Below are positions 37,376 through 50,847 of a DNA stretch of 64,000 bases, in pieces; the first letter of the stretch is position 1, and every line of letters starts with the position of its first letter. The stretch is from Setaria digitata (taxonomy: Eukaryota; Nematoda; Chromadorea; Rhabditida; Setariidae). The notes under the pieces were generated by a model. It ran no database searches. It saw only the letters and a program-made list of their open reading frames with translations, and was not told the origin of the DNA. Both the position numbers and the translations under genes were made by a program. The stretch covers positions 1 to 64,000 of the forward strand of contig RCAB01000250.1 of assembly GCA_003640385.1 (NCBI GenBank), in the 5' to 3' direction.

Positions 37376-38257
37376 TGTCTAGGAAACGATTAGCATAAGC
37401 ATTCAACTAGATCAGACAAATTAATTTCGAAATTTTAAGAAATATTTTTGCATCGGAAAATGTTCCCATTGAACAGTTGAACAGTTGGCGAAGTAATTAA
37501 TTTTTCTTTTTCATGCATATCAAAATACATTGAACAATTTTGAAAATAAAAGATTAATTCATATTTCAGCTAAAATTCAAAATGAATGGTTAAAAAATTT
37601 ATTCAAAAAAAAAAAAAACACAAGATTAATTCATAATTTGGATAAAATTGTTAATTGGGAAAAAAGAAAAACGATCATCACTGTTTTTAATATTTGAAAT
37701 TGAAATTTTTAATCATAATTATTATCCTAATTAAATGCATCAATTGCAATCTAATAATGTGAAAATCTTCTTTTCAAACTTTTAGAATTTTATAAAAGAA
37801 AAGGAAAAAAGAAAAAATGAATCATTTTTCTTTTTTTTTTTTTTTTTTTTTTAAGAACAGTGGTGATAAAAATTGAAAAAGAAATTTCATAGTTTTGAAA
37901 TAAAAAGACATTTGTATAAATTAGCATTAAATGAAATAATAATAGCCAATGGTAATGACAGCAAGAGGCAACAGCAATAAGGAGCCAAGAGGAAGCCTAG
38001 CATGATTCACTTATTTATCACTTAGGTCCCGTTCCCTGGATTTCCTACCTACTGGTAGATATGACTGCAGCCAAGTGGACGGAAGCCTAGCACAACCTAA
38101 GTACCTAAGATGTTTCTAAAACGAAAAAGGAACAATGAAATATTTCGTATCGATTGGAATATTTTAACTATCGAAAAGATTGGAATGTATTGCTGATGGA
38201 ACAGAGTTCAACCACAACTTCTCCCTCAGCTTTCCTGATACAAATTACAACTATTCC

Positions 38258-38258
<1 letters not shown>

Positions 38259-38301
<43 letters not shown>

Positions 38302-38305
38302 TCTC
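38259..38305. repeat. (CT)n microsatellite
   Basis: About 20 CT units with CCC interruptions at the right end. Confidence 0.9.
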
Positions 38306-38889
38306 CACTGGTTCTCTCTGTTTTCGTTCTCTGCTTGTACAAGTAATCAGTTGCTAATTGATTGATCCCTTTAAAACAGTTACTGTTTTAATTAATTTTT
38401 AAATAAGAATTCACTTCGTCACATTTGTAATTTTGCTAATACATTATTTATTTCTTTTTAGTTCAAATTATTAACTTTTATGAAAATTTTTCATTTATAA
38501 ATTGAAAATAAAAAATTAAAATTAAAAAAGAAGAACGTTGATAAATGATTAAATTTTTTAATGTGTAAAACGAATTCAAAAAATTAGAATTACCATTTGC
38601 TCGGAGGAGAGGGTTAAATAGCCGGAAGCTTTTTCGCTTTTAATTAATTTCAACAATGATGATATATGCAAATGGATGAGAATAAGAATTCCAATTCAAA
38701 GCTACTTTTTAATCTGTATTTCTGAAATTAGAATTAAATTTAAAAACGAAATTTTTAAGTATATTTAGAAAATTGAAACCAATTAACTAATATACATTTT
38801 TCAAACTAACATATGGGAAACATACTCTGAATAATAAAATTCCACTAAACACAAGTATGCTTTTTTTTTTTTTTTTTTTTTTTATCGGT

Positions 38890-39265
38890 CTACAATTCCT
38901 TCTAATATTTTCGCAATTATTTTAATATTTCTGCACTCATTCTTAATGTTTTCGCAGTTATTTTAATGTTTTTGCACTCATTTCAAATATTTTCACAAGC
39001 ACTTGAATAGTCTGAAAGATGTTTTCATTGCATATTTTATATTTCTCCATATATTCTTAATGCTTTCACAGTTATTTTAACATTTCTCCACTTGTCCTTA
39101 TTGTTTTCACAAAATATTTTAACATTTCTCCACTTGTTCTTATTGTTTTCACAAAATATTTTAACATTTCTCCACTTGCTCTTATTGTTTTCACAAAACA
39201 TTTTAACATTTCTCCACTTGTCTTTATTGTTTTCATAATTATTTTAACATTTCTTCACTTATTGT
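38890..39265. repeat. 42-bp minisatellite
   Basis: The core unit contains TTTTCACAAAATATTTTAAC followed by ATTTCTCCACTTGTNCTTATTG. ATTTCTCCACTTG starts at 39082, 39124, 39166 and 39208, with a variant at 39249, an exact 42-bp period in the best-conserved part. More diverged copies extend left to about 38890. No ORF spans it. Confidence 0.85.
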
Positions 39266-39895
39266 TAATGTTTCGTAGTTAATGTTAATAATATCCTGAC
39301 AATTATTTCTATATTCCAATATTCTTTCTTAATGTATTAATAATCATCACTTATCATTAATGTTATCGCTTGCATATTCATATCTAACATACTTACCACA
39401 CTGATAATTGATATTTTAATTATTCTTATACTCACATTTAATATTTTAGCAAAACATTCTAATTTTTTTTTTTTTTTTAGTAATTTACATTAGAAATAAC
39501 CACAAAAATATTTCTAATGCCTTTATGGTCCAATTTTTCTTTTCAAACATTTGAAAACAAATTTAATTTAATAAAAACTAAAAAAGAAAAAAAATTACAA
39601 GTTATCAAATTTAGGAAATGATTTTTTTTTCCTTCTATAACAATAATGTAATATAATGCCAAATGTACCTAATACCGAACGATTATAAAACAAAATTAAA
39701 AATTTCTCAATTTAAATTTGTAGGGGAAAAAAAAATAATTTTTAGTCTTTTCAGGAAAAAAAGAAAAAAAAAAATTCATTTCTTATTTTTGTTTCTTTTT
39801 ACTGAAATAATAAACATGAGCCACTCTTTTCCTAAATCGATCTTTTACAAATGTGTCTCATTTCATTCATCTTTTCATCTATTCTCAGATAATAC

Positions 39896-39931
39896 CTCTC
39901 TCTCTCTCTCTCTCTCTCCCTTTCTCTCCCT
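39896..39931. repeat. (CT)n microsatellite
   Basis: A short CT-rich run with CCC interruptions in intergenic DNA. Confidence 0.85.
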
Positions 39932-41638
39932 ACCCCTTTCTTTTCTTACATTCTTATCATAATCATTGCCGTATCTTTATCATCCATATTTCTCGACTCT
40001 CTCTCTTTTTGCATGTTTATCATTCATAAATATTGTCTTATCTCTATCATCCATACCTATCTCTCCCTCCGTCTGTTTTCTTATCACTCAGTAATCATTG
40101 TCATATTCTTATCATATCCATATTTATCTTCTTTCCTTTTTTCACATCTTTTATTTATTTCGAAATTGCAATTGCCATTATTATTTAGAGCTTTCATATT
40201 GCAAGATTGTTAGCGAATTTTCAACATTTCTTTTTTTTTTACTATTTATCAAAATTATTCTAATAACTATTGACAATTTTAAATTTAATAAATTAATTAG
40301 CTAATTACTTTTAATTCCTCTCTACCTTCTTCTTTCCCTCTCTCCCTCGCTCTCTCGTTGTATTTTTTCATACCTTTTGATTAATTTTTTTTTTTTTTTT
40401 TCGCAGCAATATAAAAAATAATTCTAACCTAAAATTAACAGTTCTTTCTGTTATATTTCCCAAAATAAAATATTATTGCTAATATTTATAAATTAACAAG
40501 AACATGTTCAATTAAATGTGTAAATTAATTAATCACATCAATAAATATCGTTCGCAAATTAAGCAAAATGAACGAATGAATCAAAAAAGAAAAAAAAAAA
40601 GAAGGGATGAGAGATAATGGAATGGATTTAAATCATTTAAAATTTAAAATACATATGTCAGGCGTTATGCGTAATGAGCTTTTTATGTTGTAAATTTAAA
40701 ATTTTCTTTTTTTTTTTTCTTCCTTTATGTGGAGAAAGTTTTTTTTCTTTTAAGTGAAAAATAATTTAGATTTTTTTTTTTATAAATTTAACGATGGAAT
40801 TATTTAAATTTTTATTTTTCATTTTTTAAAGATTTTTGCTCAATGACTAAATACAAAACACATATCTTACATGTAGAAGTATTTATACATATGATAACTT
40901 ATTGTTTATTCATTTACTTATTTATTTATTACGTATATAATTTATACCATATTAAGTAAATAATATTTAATAAATATATTTTAACAATATTTCTCAAAAA
41001 TCTTTGACAATCATTTACAATTTATAAAAAATATTTTTTATTTTTTTGTTTTTCTTTTTTTTTCTCTCACTATTATTGCCTCATATACTCTTTAACAATT
41101 TATTTTATTAACAGGAGGTTAAAACACTACTAAACATTATAATTAATTAATTAATAGGATATTCATAATTATTAGTCTATGCGTATATGTAGCGATTTGT
41201 AATTAAAATCAATATTTTGTTTGAATTTTAGGCGATATTATATCGTGATAATAATGATTCAAAAAAAAAATTACTAAAAATTAATTGAAGGAAAAAAAAA
41301 ATTTAAGATTATTAATAATTAATATTTTTTTAAAAAAAAATATGATTGTTAATAATTAATATTCTATTAGTGATTGCTATTATATGAATAATTTTTGATT
41401 AAAATAAAATCAATCAATATTTTGTTTGTCTTTTAAAATGCTATCAGATTTCAGTGATAAGACAAATGATCTCCAAGCAGTTTAACTGAGCACAATTTCG
41501 ATTTTAAAAGTTCTTTAGAAAAGAAAAATTAGATTCAATTAAAAACAAAAAAGAAAACAAAATGATAATAACTTGGACTATAGCAGTTGTTTGTTATTTT
41601 GATAATAGGAAAATTTGAAAATAAAATTTTAAACAAAG

Positions 41639-41657
41639 GAGAAGAGAGAAAGAGAGG

Positions 41658-41709
<52 letters not shown>

Positions 41710-41713
41710 GGGA
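41639..41713. repeat. (GA)n microsatellite
   Basis: Purine-only GA tract of about 75 bp with AAA and GGG interruptions. Purine-rich on the + strand, in contrast to the CT tracts to the left. Confidence 0.9.
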
Positions 41714-41996
41714 AGATTGAAAGAAAGATGTAATTGAGCATTTTTAAAGGAGAAATTCTCTTTAAATTTATACTTGAGCTCCTAATTATATGTTACAGAT
41801 CAAATACTCTAATAAATAACTAAAAACTTTGATTACTCATTAATTACTTATTATAATTTCAATGTCTTCATAAAAATTAAATTTTACATTCAAAAAAATT
41901 ATTAAATAATTACTTTTAATAAAGAAAAAAACAGTTCGGTGTATAATGACAAAAAAAAAAAAAAAAAGAGTATAAAAAAAATTGTTTCCTTTGGGA

Positions 41997-42054
41997 GATA
42001 ATTCGGCATCTTTCGGAGGATAATTCGGCTTCTTTCGGGGATAATTCGGCGGCT
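41997..42054. repeat. Three copies of a ~24-bp GATAATTCGGC unit
   Basis: GATAATTCGGCATCTTTCGG and variants occur three times head to tail. The minus-strand translation is a short Pro/Lys/Asn repeat, but the frame runs into poly(T), so it is not called as a gene. Confidence 0.7.
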
Positions 42055-42180
42055 CCTTCAAGGGAATGCACTTCCTACTATCCTCAGTAATATGATTCAA
42101 TCTTGATGGGATGAAATTATTGCGTGTCGTCGTGCATCACCATAGAAACACAAAGATAGAGAGATAGGTATTACGTGCTA

Positions 42181-42470
42181 TTGTACTGAACTTTTTGGCT
42201 CTTGTTAGCTATTATTTCCTTGTACGTGTCGAATAGTTGTAGTAGTAGTATTTGGATAAACTTTTATCAACGCTTATCAGCTGTACTTCCTGTATGTATC
42301 GAATAGTTGTAGTGGCTGTAACTAACTTCCTCTACGTGTCAAATAGTTGGGGTAGTAGTAGCAGTAGTGGATGGATTTTTTGGCACATATCAGCTATAAT
42401 TTCCTCTCCTTGTCGGACAGTTGTAGCATTAGTGATAGTAGTACTGAATGAACTTTTTGGCTGTTCTTAA
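42181..42470. repeat. ~70-bp degenerate minisatellite upstream of the MAP4K gene
   Basis: About four copies of GAACTTTTTGGC...TTATCAGCTATAATTTCCTC...ACGTGTCGAATAGTTGTAGT. The core GTCGAATAGTTG or variant occurs at about 42228, 42298, 42338 and 42412 (spacings 70, 40 and 74; one copy is shortened). It ends some 600 bp before the MAP4K start codon. Confidence 0.75.
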
Positions 42471-43079
42471 CTGGATCTTTCTATGCGAATAAGATCTCGG
42501 TACTCGAAAGCACTGGACTTTTGGCTTTTAAGATTTATAGAAAATGCTCACTATTTGAAATATATTATTTCAAATTTTATATCGATGAAGGATTCTTTTT
42601 GCATATCTTTCATATAAGAAATAATAATACTAATGTTATAAAAAATAAATAAATAATTTTTTTCCCGAAAATTTCACGAAGTTTTTTAAATTGAAATTTT
42701 GAAATTGAATTTTCTATCCTATCCTAAATAATAATTCATCTATTTTTTTTTTTCTCCTTTATTTTTAGGATATTACAAGTGTTTGTGTGTAACATTTATT
42801 TGTATTAATTATACAGTAGAGATAATGTGGCATGTGATACTATTCAATACTATTCAGCATTTTAACGAACAGCTGTGAGCTTCAGCTTTTTGCAGCATCT
42901 GTCAATATTTCACTTCCTATTGCATATATCCAACCTTTAACAAGCAGGTGCAAATTCATTTCATTTCCATTTAGCTTATTTACACGAGAAATTAACTTTT
43001 ATTGTTTCAATATTTTCAACATTAATAATTTTGTTGTAATTAATTAAAGGTAAAGATAATAGGAATGATATGATTGAAA

Positions 43080-43087
43080 TATTTCAG
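43080..43087 (+). promoter_or_regulatory. Putative trans-splice acceptor of the MAP4K gene
   Basis: AATATTTCAG ends at 43087 and is followed by ATA and then the start ATG at 43091. A three-base leader after an acceptor points to spliced-leader addition. Confidence 0.5.
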
Positions 43088-43090
43088 ATA

Positions 43091-46000
43091 ATGAGTTTAG
43101 ATGTTATTAAGCGAGCCGATCCAACGGATGACTATGAATTGTTGCAACGAGTAGGTTCGGGTACATATGGTGAAGTTTATAAAGCCAAGCATATTAGGTT
43201 CCATTTATACATTTTAGATTTTCTTTCTTTTTTTTTTTTTTTTTTTTAAATACATCTAAAGATTAGAAAATGATTGAATTATTGATTGGAATTGATCGAA
43301 ATGTTATCACATAAGTAGCATAAATCGATAGGCTTTAGTGATCGCTTGTTTCAAAATATTAGAAATGCTTTAATTTAATGTGCATCCAATTTGAAGTTAT
43401 CCTTGTTAACAGTTATTTGCTATAATTTCACTGGATATTAAGTAAATTTTAGTAAGCTTTAAATTGGTTTATGTTTTCTCTCCTTTATATTTATTAGTTA
43501 TATTCCTCCTTAGCAGTAATTAAATTGTCAAAGTATTTACAGAACTGGTGAATTATCTGCGGTAAAAGTGGTAAAGCTAGAAGCTGGTGATAATTTTGCT
43601 GTTATTCAGCAAGAAATTTTGATGATACGCGGCTGTGTTCATCCGAATATTATTGCTTATCATGGCAGTTATTTACGTCGTGACCGGCTGTGGATTGTTA
43701 TGGAATATTGTAGTGGTGGTTCGCTTCAGGATATATATCATAGTATGCTTTCAATTTTTTCTTTTTTTTTTGTATTTTAGGATTTTTGGAACATTTCTAA
43801 TACTTTTAATTATATTATTTGTAGTTTTAATTTAATTACCATTCTCACGTTAATACTGTAAAGCAGAACTATGGGTTTTCATTGCATAAATCGGCTTTAT
43901 AGTCATCGCATTCCTATAGGCCTACCACAGGGAGAATACAGTTAGATGAAGTTCAAAGCGAAACAAATGCTGTAATGTTTAATAAGAAAGTGAAAATATC
44001 TTGAGCGCTTTTTTCATTTAAAGCTTTATGCTATTATTTGTTCAATTATAGAATATTCCTGCAGCATTTTTTTCATCCTGAAAAAATGAAACTGATTGAT
44101 AGAAGGGGAGAGGACCATATTTCTCCATTTTATTCAAATGGGCATGAATGTTTCAATTTGCATGAAGATTCTATGGCTTTTTTTTTTGTAGTGACTGGTC
44201 CTTTATCAGAGCTTCAAATAGCATTTGTATGTCGTGAAACACTGAAGGGTCTTCATTATCTTCATTCTAAGGGTATGGTGCATCGAGATGTAAAGGGAGC
44301 AAACATACTGCTTACCCATTCTGGTGATGTTAAACTTGGTATGTAGCATTTTTTTTTTTTTTCGTATTGATAAGGATTTTTTTTTAAGTTAAGGTTTTGC
44401 GAAATTTAGTTTTTATATTTGTTCAGCTGATTTTGGCATTGCTGCACAAATTACCGCTACCATTGGAAAACGGAAATCGTTTATTGGTACTCCATATTGG
44501 TAAGTTATGGACTTATATATTTCATTCATATTTTAGTTCTTCAGAATTAGTTTCAATTTTTTTTTTTTTTTCTTGTCATGATGCGTAATCTCTTTTCTTA
44601 TCATCAGGATGGCACCAGAAGTAGCATGTGTGGAGCGTCGAGGTGGTTATGGTGTCGAATGCGATGTTTGGGCCGTTGGCATTACGGCAGTAGAATTAGC
44701 TGAATTGCAACCACCTCTGTTTGATTTGCATCCTATGCAGGTTTTATATCTTATGACAAAATCATCTTATAAACCACCAACACTCAAAGATAAATATAAA
44801 TGGTAAGTTCTTAACCATAATTCATCTTGAATCTTGCAAAATCACAGTTAATGAACCCTTTTTTTTTTAGCTGAACTGCAACTGACTGAGTCGGTTTAAT
44901 CTCACACTTTTTTCGAGTTAGTACAATAGTATTATTGCCCTATACTTTCCCAGATCAATTTATTAAAAAATACTTTTAGTGCTTACCGTCAGATTATTCC
45001 CTTCGTATTCGTGATTAATTATTTTCACTTACAAAAAAGAAAATTTTCCTGGATTACCCGCATCACTGGAAACACAAATTATTTCATTACTACTGATTCT
45101 TTTAGGTCACCATTCTTTCATGACTTCATCAAACAATGTTTGACAAAAAATCCAAAAAAGAGACCAACTCCAGAAAAACTTTTAACAGTACGTTTTTTAA
45201 AATTTAGCAAACCACTTTCTGTTGTTGTGATATGCTACGGAGCAGCTTTAATATTCTGTAAAGATTCATAGTAGTTTTTAAATTCAGATTTGTAATCCAT
45301 CTCTCATTTTAGAGTCACCATTTCGTTCTTGGAGCACTTTCTTCAAGAATGACCCGCGATCTGCTTGATAAGGTTAACAATCCTGGTGGTGTATCTTCCG
45401 CTTCTGTATTCGGTCGACAGTTTTCCTCAGTCTATACAGATGATGATGAAGAGGTTTACTTTAAAAGGGAATTCAATCTTGTTTTTTTAGCCATTAAGGA
45501 ACTAATTTTTGTCGTCGAAATATTTTCATGTTTTCTCCCAGTTTATTTAGGGTGAGATGTTGACAATATCGCGAATTAAATCGCGTAGTCGTGCCCATCC
45601 TCGTGCCGCTCAAGATGCAATACGTGTATGTGATGATGCAAATGCACTTATGGCGCGAATTTGGGGTGAACCATCAACATCCGAAGTTTCAGTAGCAAAT
45701 TTTGGTCGACATTATCATGAGGTTGTTTTTTTTTTCTTTTTTTGGATGAGAATTAATTATGTACACGGTTATATCGGTGAGTTTTGTATTAAAATTCTCA
45801 ATTTTTCATTTTTATATTCAAGGATCGAACACTTCCTGCCAAAGAACATCCACCACTACCAGATGTTGTTCAAGCCTTATCACTGCTTAATGATAACGAC
45901 GGTGTTATAAATGATGTAGATGATGGAGTCTTTTGTTCATCAGATCAAATCAATGGTGATTTTTATTTTTAGATTAGACTTATTAAATTCTTAACACGAT

Positions 46001-48458
46001 ATCATTACGGCAAGTTATGTCATAAACTAGAAATGAGAGTCTTAAACTTGATAGGCTAACAGTTCTGCCTGAAACTTCATTTGCATCTCATTTCAACAAC
46101 ATAATTTTAGTACATACTTCAGGATCTTCTGGTTCAGATTTTTTTATGCCTCAACGTCCACCACGTACTAAGCAGCCAGCAAAACGATCTTCGTCACTTG
46201 AATCACCACATTCCCACCCGTGTTTGAGCGAAGAAGTGAGGCATCGAGTTAATGGTTGCTCAAGTTATCTTCTGCCACGACCTCAGACTTGTTTCGGATT
46301 ACCTCCAACACCAAAGGTATTTTGCTGAAATATAAATTCAAATATGTCTATTTAATTGTGTGACAAAAATTTCTTTGTTATCTACTTAATAATCTTCTGA
46401 AAACTTGTCAAATCTATTATCTTAAAACTCATGATTTTTTTTAGGTCGCGATGGGTGCATGTTTTTCGCTTATCTTCCATGATTGTCCGTTGCATATAAA
46501 TAGTACCGCAACTTGGATTCATCCTAATACTTCGCGTCAGTTTTTGTTAATTGGTGCTGAAGAAGGGATTTTCACGCTAGATATGGATGAATTGCATGAA
46601 GCAGCAATGGTTTTGATACACAAACGGCGTTGTTCATGGTTACATGTGCAGAAGAATATTCTGATGGCCGTACAAGGTTTGATTTTCAAATCTTCTTTTA
46701 AATTGTTTGCTGCTTTAAGATGAAATTGATAGGTGCGTTATTATGTTTTGGCAGGTGTTATAGATAAAATATGAACAAAAGAATTAGTAAGAGAGTTAAA
46801 ATTTAAGCATGATCAGAAATAATTTCATCTGAGATGGAAATTGTAGGGAGAACTCCGTACCTGTATCGTCATGATTTGGTTGCTTTGTCGTTGCGAAATC
46901 TTACCCAGAGGATATCAAAACCGATGAACAAAATTCCCGAAAAATATCTACCAAAGAAACTTGCTATAACTACACGTCTACCTGAAACCAAGTATGTATC
47001 TAAAGAGAAAAGAGAAACCAAGTCTCTCTTCAAACTTGATTTTTCGCTACAGTTGCATAATTTTAAAAGGACTAGAATTCTTAAGCTGAAAACGTTTACA
47101 AACCTGTTCTAAATTCCTTATCTAACTTATAGAGATGTTATTCACTGCAATGTAGCACGAAGTGGCGTAAATGGTAATGTGTATCTTTGTTGCGCAACAC
47201 CATCTGCTGTAATATTATTCCAATGGTACGAACCTTTAGCTAAATTTCTTATTCTGAAAACAGTGGAAATGCGCATTCCTCATTTCCCGCTCCGACCTTT
47301 TCAACTGATATATTCTGCTGGAACAGATGCTGATTTTCCAAAGGTAAAATTCCTTATAATTAGTGAAATTTATCCATTTTTCTTTTGCTGGATGAATTGA
47401 TTATTCGTTAACAGTCAGTGGCGTATTCTCATTTCTAGGTTTGTTTAGCGGTGTACAAAGGAGTAGGACGTAAATTTCATCTTCACTATGTAAATTTTAA
47501 TGACGAAACTGTACATTGCGATTTGATTGGACAAGATCGAGCGGAAGCAGTTTGTCTTGGTGTTGTTGCATTGAAACAAGTGGATAGAGTGCGTATTTTG
47601 TTTGCAAGAGTTAATTTTTCGAAATTTAACAAGGCTGCTCATTAGTGGAATTGAGGAAGGTTGCTCATCAACAGCTTCTTCATGTGATATGGATTTTTAT
47701 GCTACCAGCCATAATATTATTCTATATTATTCTACCAGAAGTGTTATTTTAGTTGTGCATTTCAGTCCATTTTCTCTTTTTCTTTTTTTTTTTTTTTTTT
47801 TTTTGAAAAGAAAATTTAGGACGCGTTGCTATTATGCTACGAGAACCGATGTGTTGTGGTCAATCAGGAAGGAATTGTTAAATCATCTCGTCTTTCGCCA
47901 GCACAATTCAAATTTGGCTTTCAAATTGAAAATCTTGTTTCGCTTTCAGACTCAATTCTTGCTTTTCATCCACATGGCGTGCAGGTACTAAAATATGATT
48001 GAATTTTCTTTTTTAAACATTAAAATTCAAGCCTAATAAATTTTAAAATCACTTTTTTCTTTAAGGGTCGTGCATTTGTTGATGGCTCAATTACACAAGA
48101 TATTAACGATCCAAATAACATTTATCAAGTCGTAGGAAGTGACAAGTAAGCATTTATTTGGTCTGTCCGTTCAAACAGAGCAACAATTAAGAAATCCGAT
48201 TGTAATTAAAAAAGTCATAGAACAGTTTTCTATTTAGCAGTGATGTTATTTTGATGCTTTAAATTGTCGTGGGAATTTTGCTATAATTGAAGTCGCTAAC
48301 TTAAAATTCAAATAATCCAAAATCATTTACACGCATTGTTTTAAATCTGTGCATATACTTCCAGATTGGTAGTTTTGAAACGAAGAGAAACATCTTCAGC
48401 AGCAGATTTGTGTGATCTGTGTATACTGACTGGACACGAAAGTACTCTTGCTGGTTAA
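43091..48458 (+). CDS. MAP4K3/GCK-like Ser/Thr protein kinase with citron homology domain
   Basis: Germinal-centre kinase of the MAP4K group; family members act upstream of JNK and in amino-acid/TORC1 signalling. Exons: 43091-43197, 43543-43742, 44192-44338, 44427-44499, 44608-44802, 45106-45187, 45313-45453, 45551-45721, 45823-45955, 46111-46316, 46445-46676, 46847-46991, 47133-47343, 47439-47588, 47820-47984, 48066-48145, 48365-48458; 843 residues, phases consistent. Kinase domain about 15-270: GSGTYGEV (22-29), catalytic Lys44, HRD 133-135, DFG 153-155, activation segment [11 protein letters not shown], with Ser169 at the position of the human MAP4K3 activation-loop serine. A low-complexity linker with Pro/Arg-rich [11 protein letters not shown] follows. 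The CNH domain runs from about 486 ([14 protein letters not shown]) to the end. From memory the C. elegans counterpart is gck-2 (ZC404.9). The best family match is MAP4K3, with MAP4K5 as alternative. The kinase looks active. Confidence 0.96.
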
Positions 48459-48469
48459 AGGACTCTTGC

Positions 48470-48475
48470 AATAAA
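48470..48475 (+). terminator. Poly(A) signal AATAAA
   Basis: AATAAA begins 12 nt after the TAA at 48456-48458, implying a very short 3' UTR for the MAP4K transcript. Confidence 0.5.
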
Positions 48476-49691
48476 CTGGCACACTAGTTAGAAAACAGTA
48501 ATATTGGTATTTTGTTAACTTCATGATTGCTAGTTTTTTTTTTCTTATTTCAAATAACTTTTAGTCCCTAGTAAATTTTGCTTGATATTAAAAAAGTTGT
48601 TGCTTTGAAATAATTTTTGGATTTGAGTCGTACTTAGAAGTGATTGCTTTGGTCACTGTACGGACTTTGTTTATAGTGTAAACTTTTAAATTTAATAATT
48701 TCACCAGTAATATCTGTTTCATTTCCGAATTATATTCAGTTTCGCTTGTCTTTGCTGCATTCCTTTTTGTGATACGCAAATACTGAAATGTAAATGTTGT
48801 GATAATACTCTTTTTTCGTGCCATTTGCCTGGTTAATCGAAAATTAGATGAATTTAGGAGTTTGAATAAAGTCATTGTAAAATATTACAAATATTACCAT
48901 TTCTTGTTCGTTTTACAGTAGGATTGAAATGGGTCATCATAGTAACTAAACCTGATACTACTGATAATATGAGTGCTTTTTCTGTTTTTTGCAGAGCTTT
49001 ATTTCATCTTTTCTAATTTTGAAATCTGGTCCGTCCTTTTATACCTTGTAGTGTTTTTTTTTTCTTTTAATTACAGTTTGATTTATATAATTTTTTTCCC
49101 TGTTTTGATTTTTATTTAGATTGGAATTGGAATTTTAAATAGCCGAATCAACTTTTAGAGATAGTTTACCAATGCAGTTCTACTGAAACCAAAGCACAGA
49201 TTGCTAAATTTTCCAAAGGTACAAATCGGAGATGTCAAGCTCATTACCTCAACTATTAATGATTCTAAATATCCTTTTACTGAGAATTCCGATGGTAGCA
49301 ACTAGCTAGGTCATTGTTTACATGTTCGTATAAGACGGTCTTCAGTGTTCCTCCGTTTTTGTTTTTTATTTCATTTCTTTCCTTTCCTATTTTTTTTCCC
49401 CCTTGCAATTAGCAATTCTCATTTAATGTCTGATCGTCGTTCACTGATGTTTATCGTTTGGTAATGTTTCGAAATGAATGATTTCATACAATAATCTAAC
49501 TAGACTAGGAGCTATTACGACAAACTTCTGTCGTATTTATCATTAATACTAAAACTTGATAGATGCATTCTGAAGAAGTTCAAAAAGTTGATACTTGGCA
49601 GACCAGACGTAGCTAAAAAAAAAAATAAAAAAAAAAAAAAGAAAAGGAAGAAAGTGTTTACTTAATTTCTTCAAAAGATTGAATTATCTTC

Positions 49692-49722
<31 letters not shown>

Positions 49723-50847
49723 TTCTGTAGAAGATATTTGAGGTTCAATTTTATTGGATGCAATTTTAAGATAAAGAAAAGAGATGCAGGCTATCATTTT
49801 CTTATCTAAACAATTATGTTAAAACTATTTTTTCATCTTTTTCCGAATAGCATTTATTCTGTTGCTGTAAATTGATTTCCTCCATTAAGCTATCAATGAA
49901 AAGAGTTTTTTCAACAATCAAATGAACTACTAATCAAATCTTAGTTGCTTACATTCATCCTCTATTTTCGCTTTAAAGACAGGAAAATAAGAAAAAAAGT
50001 AAGGAAAAAAAAAAAAACTAGAAGAGCATTTAGACAATTTGGGGATGTAGAATTATTATTATTATTTTTTTTCCAAGAATGAAAAATGAAACACTTCTAA
50101 TGAAGGGCAGCCTGAAATTAGTCCTGGAATTATAAGAAATTCATTCTTTGATGAAATAAGAAATTTCCTAATATCTTGGAAAAAAAAAAAATTATTGAAC
50201 TATATTCATTCAGCATTGTATTACGGAATATTCCAATACTCAATCCGGTAGTAGCAACTTTTTTTTCCTGAATATTTTTTTCTCATTCGCGCAATTTTAG
50301 CATTGTAAATTTATGATGATTTAGAAAGTTTGTTTATTCTAACAAATTACAAAAATTAAGCAATTTCATTAAACAAATCCATTAATTAATGCGATTTAAA
50401 TAAAAATGAGATATAGACAAGGGGAAGTATTCGAAGCACAAATTTCAAGTATTTTTTGTTGGCAAAATAAATGCTAGGAACATATTTTAAGCCAAAATGA
50501 AAAACAAATAAATCGTTTTAGCTTTTTAATTTTGATAAAAAGAAGAAAAAAAAAAAGAAAAGAGAACAAAAAAGAGAGAAAAATTGAAGATATATGGAAT
50601 CCACAATTAAAAAGAAAAAGCAAACATTGTATATATGTAATATGTAATGTTAAAAAAGAAATATAAATATATATATATTTTTTTCTTTTTTTTAATTAAA
50701 AAAGAAATGTAAATATATATATATTTTTTTAAATGTATATATTTATATTTCTTTAAGTCAAATTTTTACCATCTAGAATTTTTACATCTAGGACTAAAAG
50801 AACTACTCTTTAGCAAGTTCAAATTAAATTTCCATTTGGTACTTAAA
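48476..50847. other. Intergenic region between convergent MAP4K and PAPS-transporter genes
   Basis: 2.4 kb of AT-rich DNA between two 3' ends, with long poly(A)/poly(T) tracts (49617-49730) and TA-rich stretches near 50640-50750. No gene or structured repeat was recognised. Confidence 0.6.

Larger units (their letters stand above)
37376..43087. other. Intergenic region between divergent four-TM and MAP4K genes
   Basis: 5.7 kb between two divergently transcribed genes. No convincing coding exon on either strand. It holds CT/GA microsatellites (38259-38305, 39896-39931, 41639-41713), a 42-bp minisatellite (38890-39265), a short GATAATTCGGC repeat (41997-42054) and a roughly 70-bp degenerate minisatellite (42181-42470). 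The stretch 37960-38150 is less AT-rich but shows nothing recognisable. Confidence 0.55.

Noticed and set aside
41840..42100. Minus-strand ORF with a Pro-Asn-Tyr-Pro repeat
   Set aside because: It reflects a three-copy 24-bp repeat, runs into poly(T)-derived Phe, and has no splice context or homology that I recognise.
44038..44191. Open frame running from the intron into MAP4K exon 3, possible longer exon or cassette
   Set aside because: The acceptors available at 44051 and 44064 do not give the phase needed after the exon ending at 43742, and the insert would disrupt the kinase domain. The acceptor at 44191 restores the family sequence exactly.
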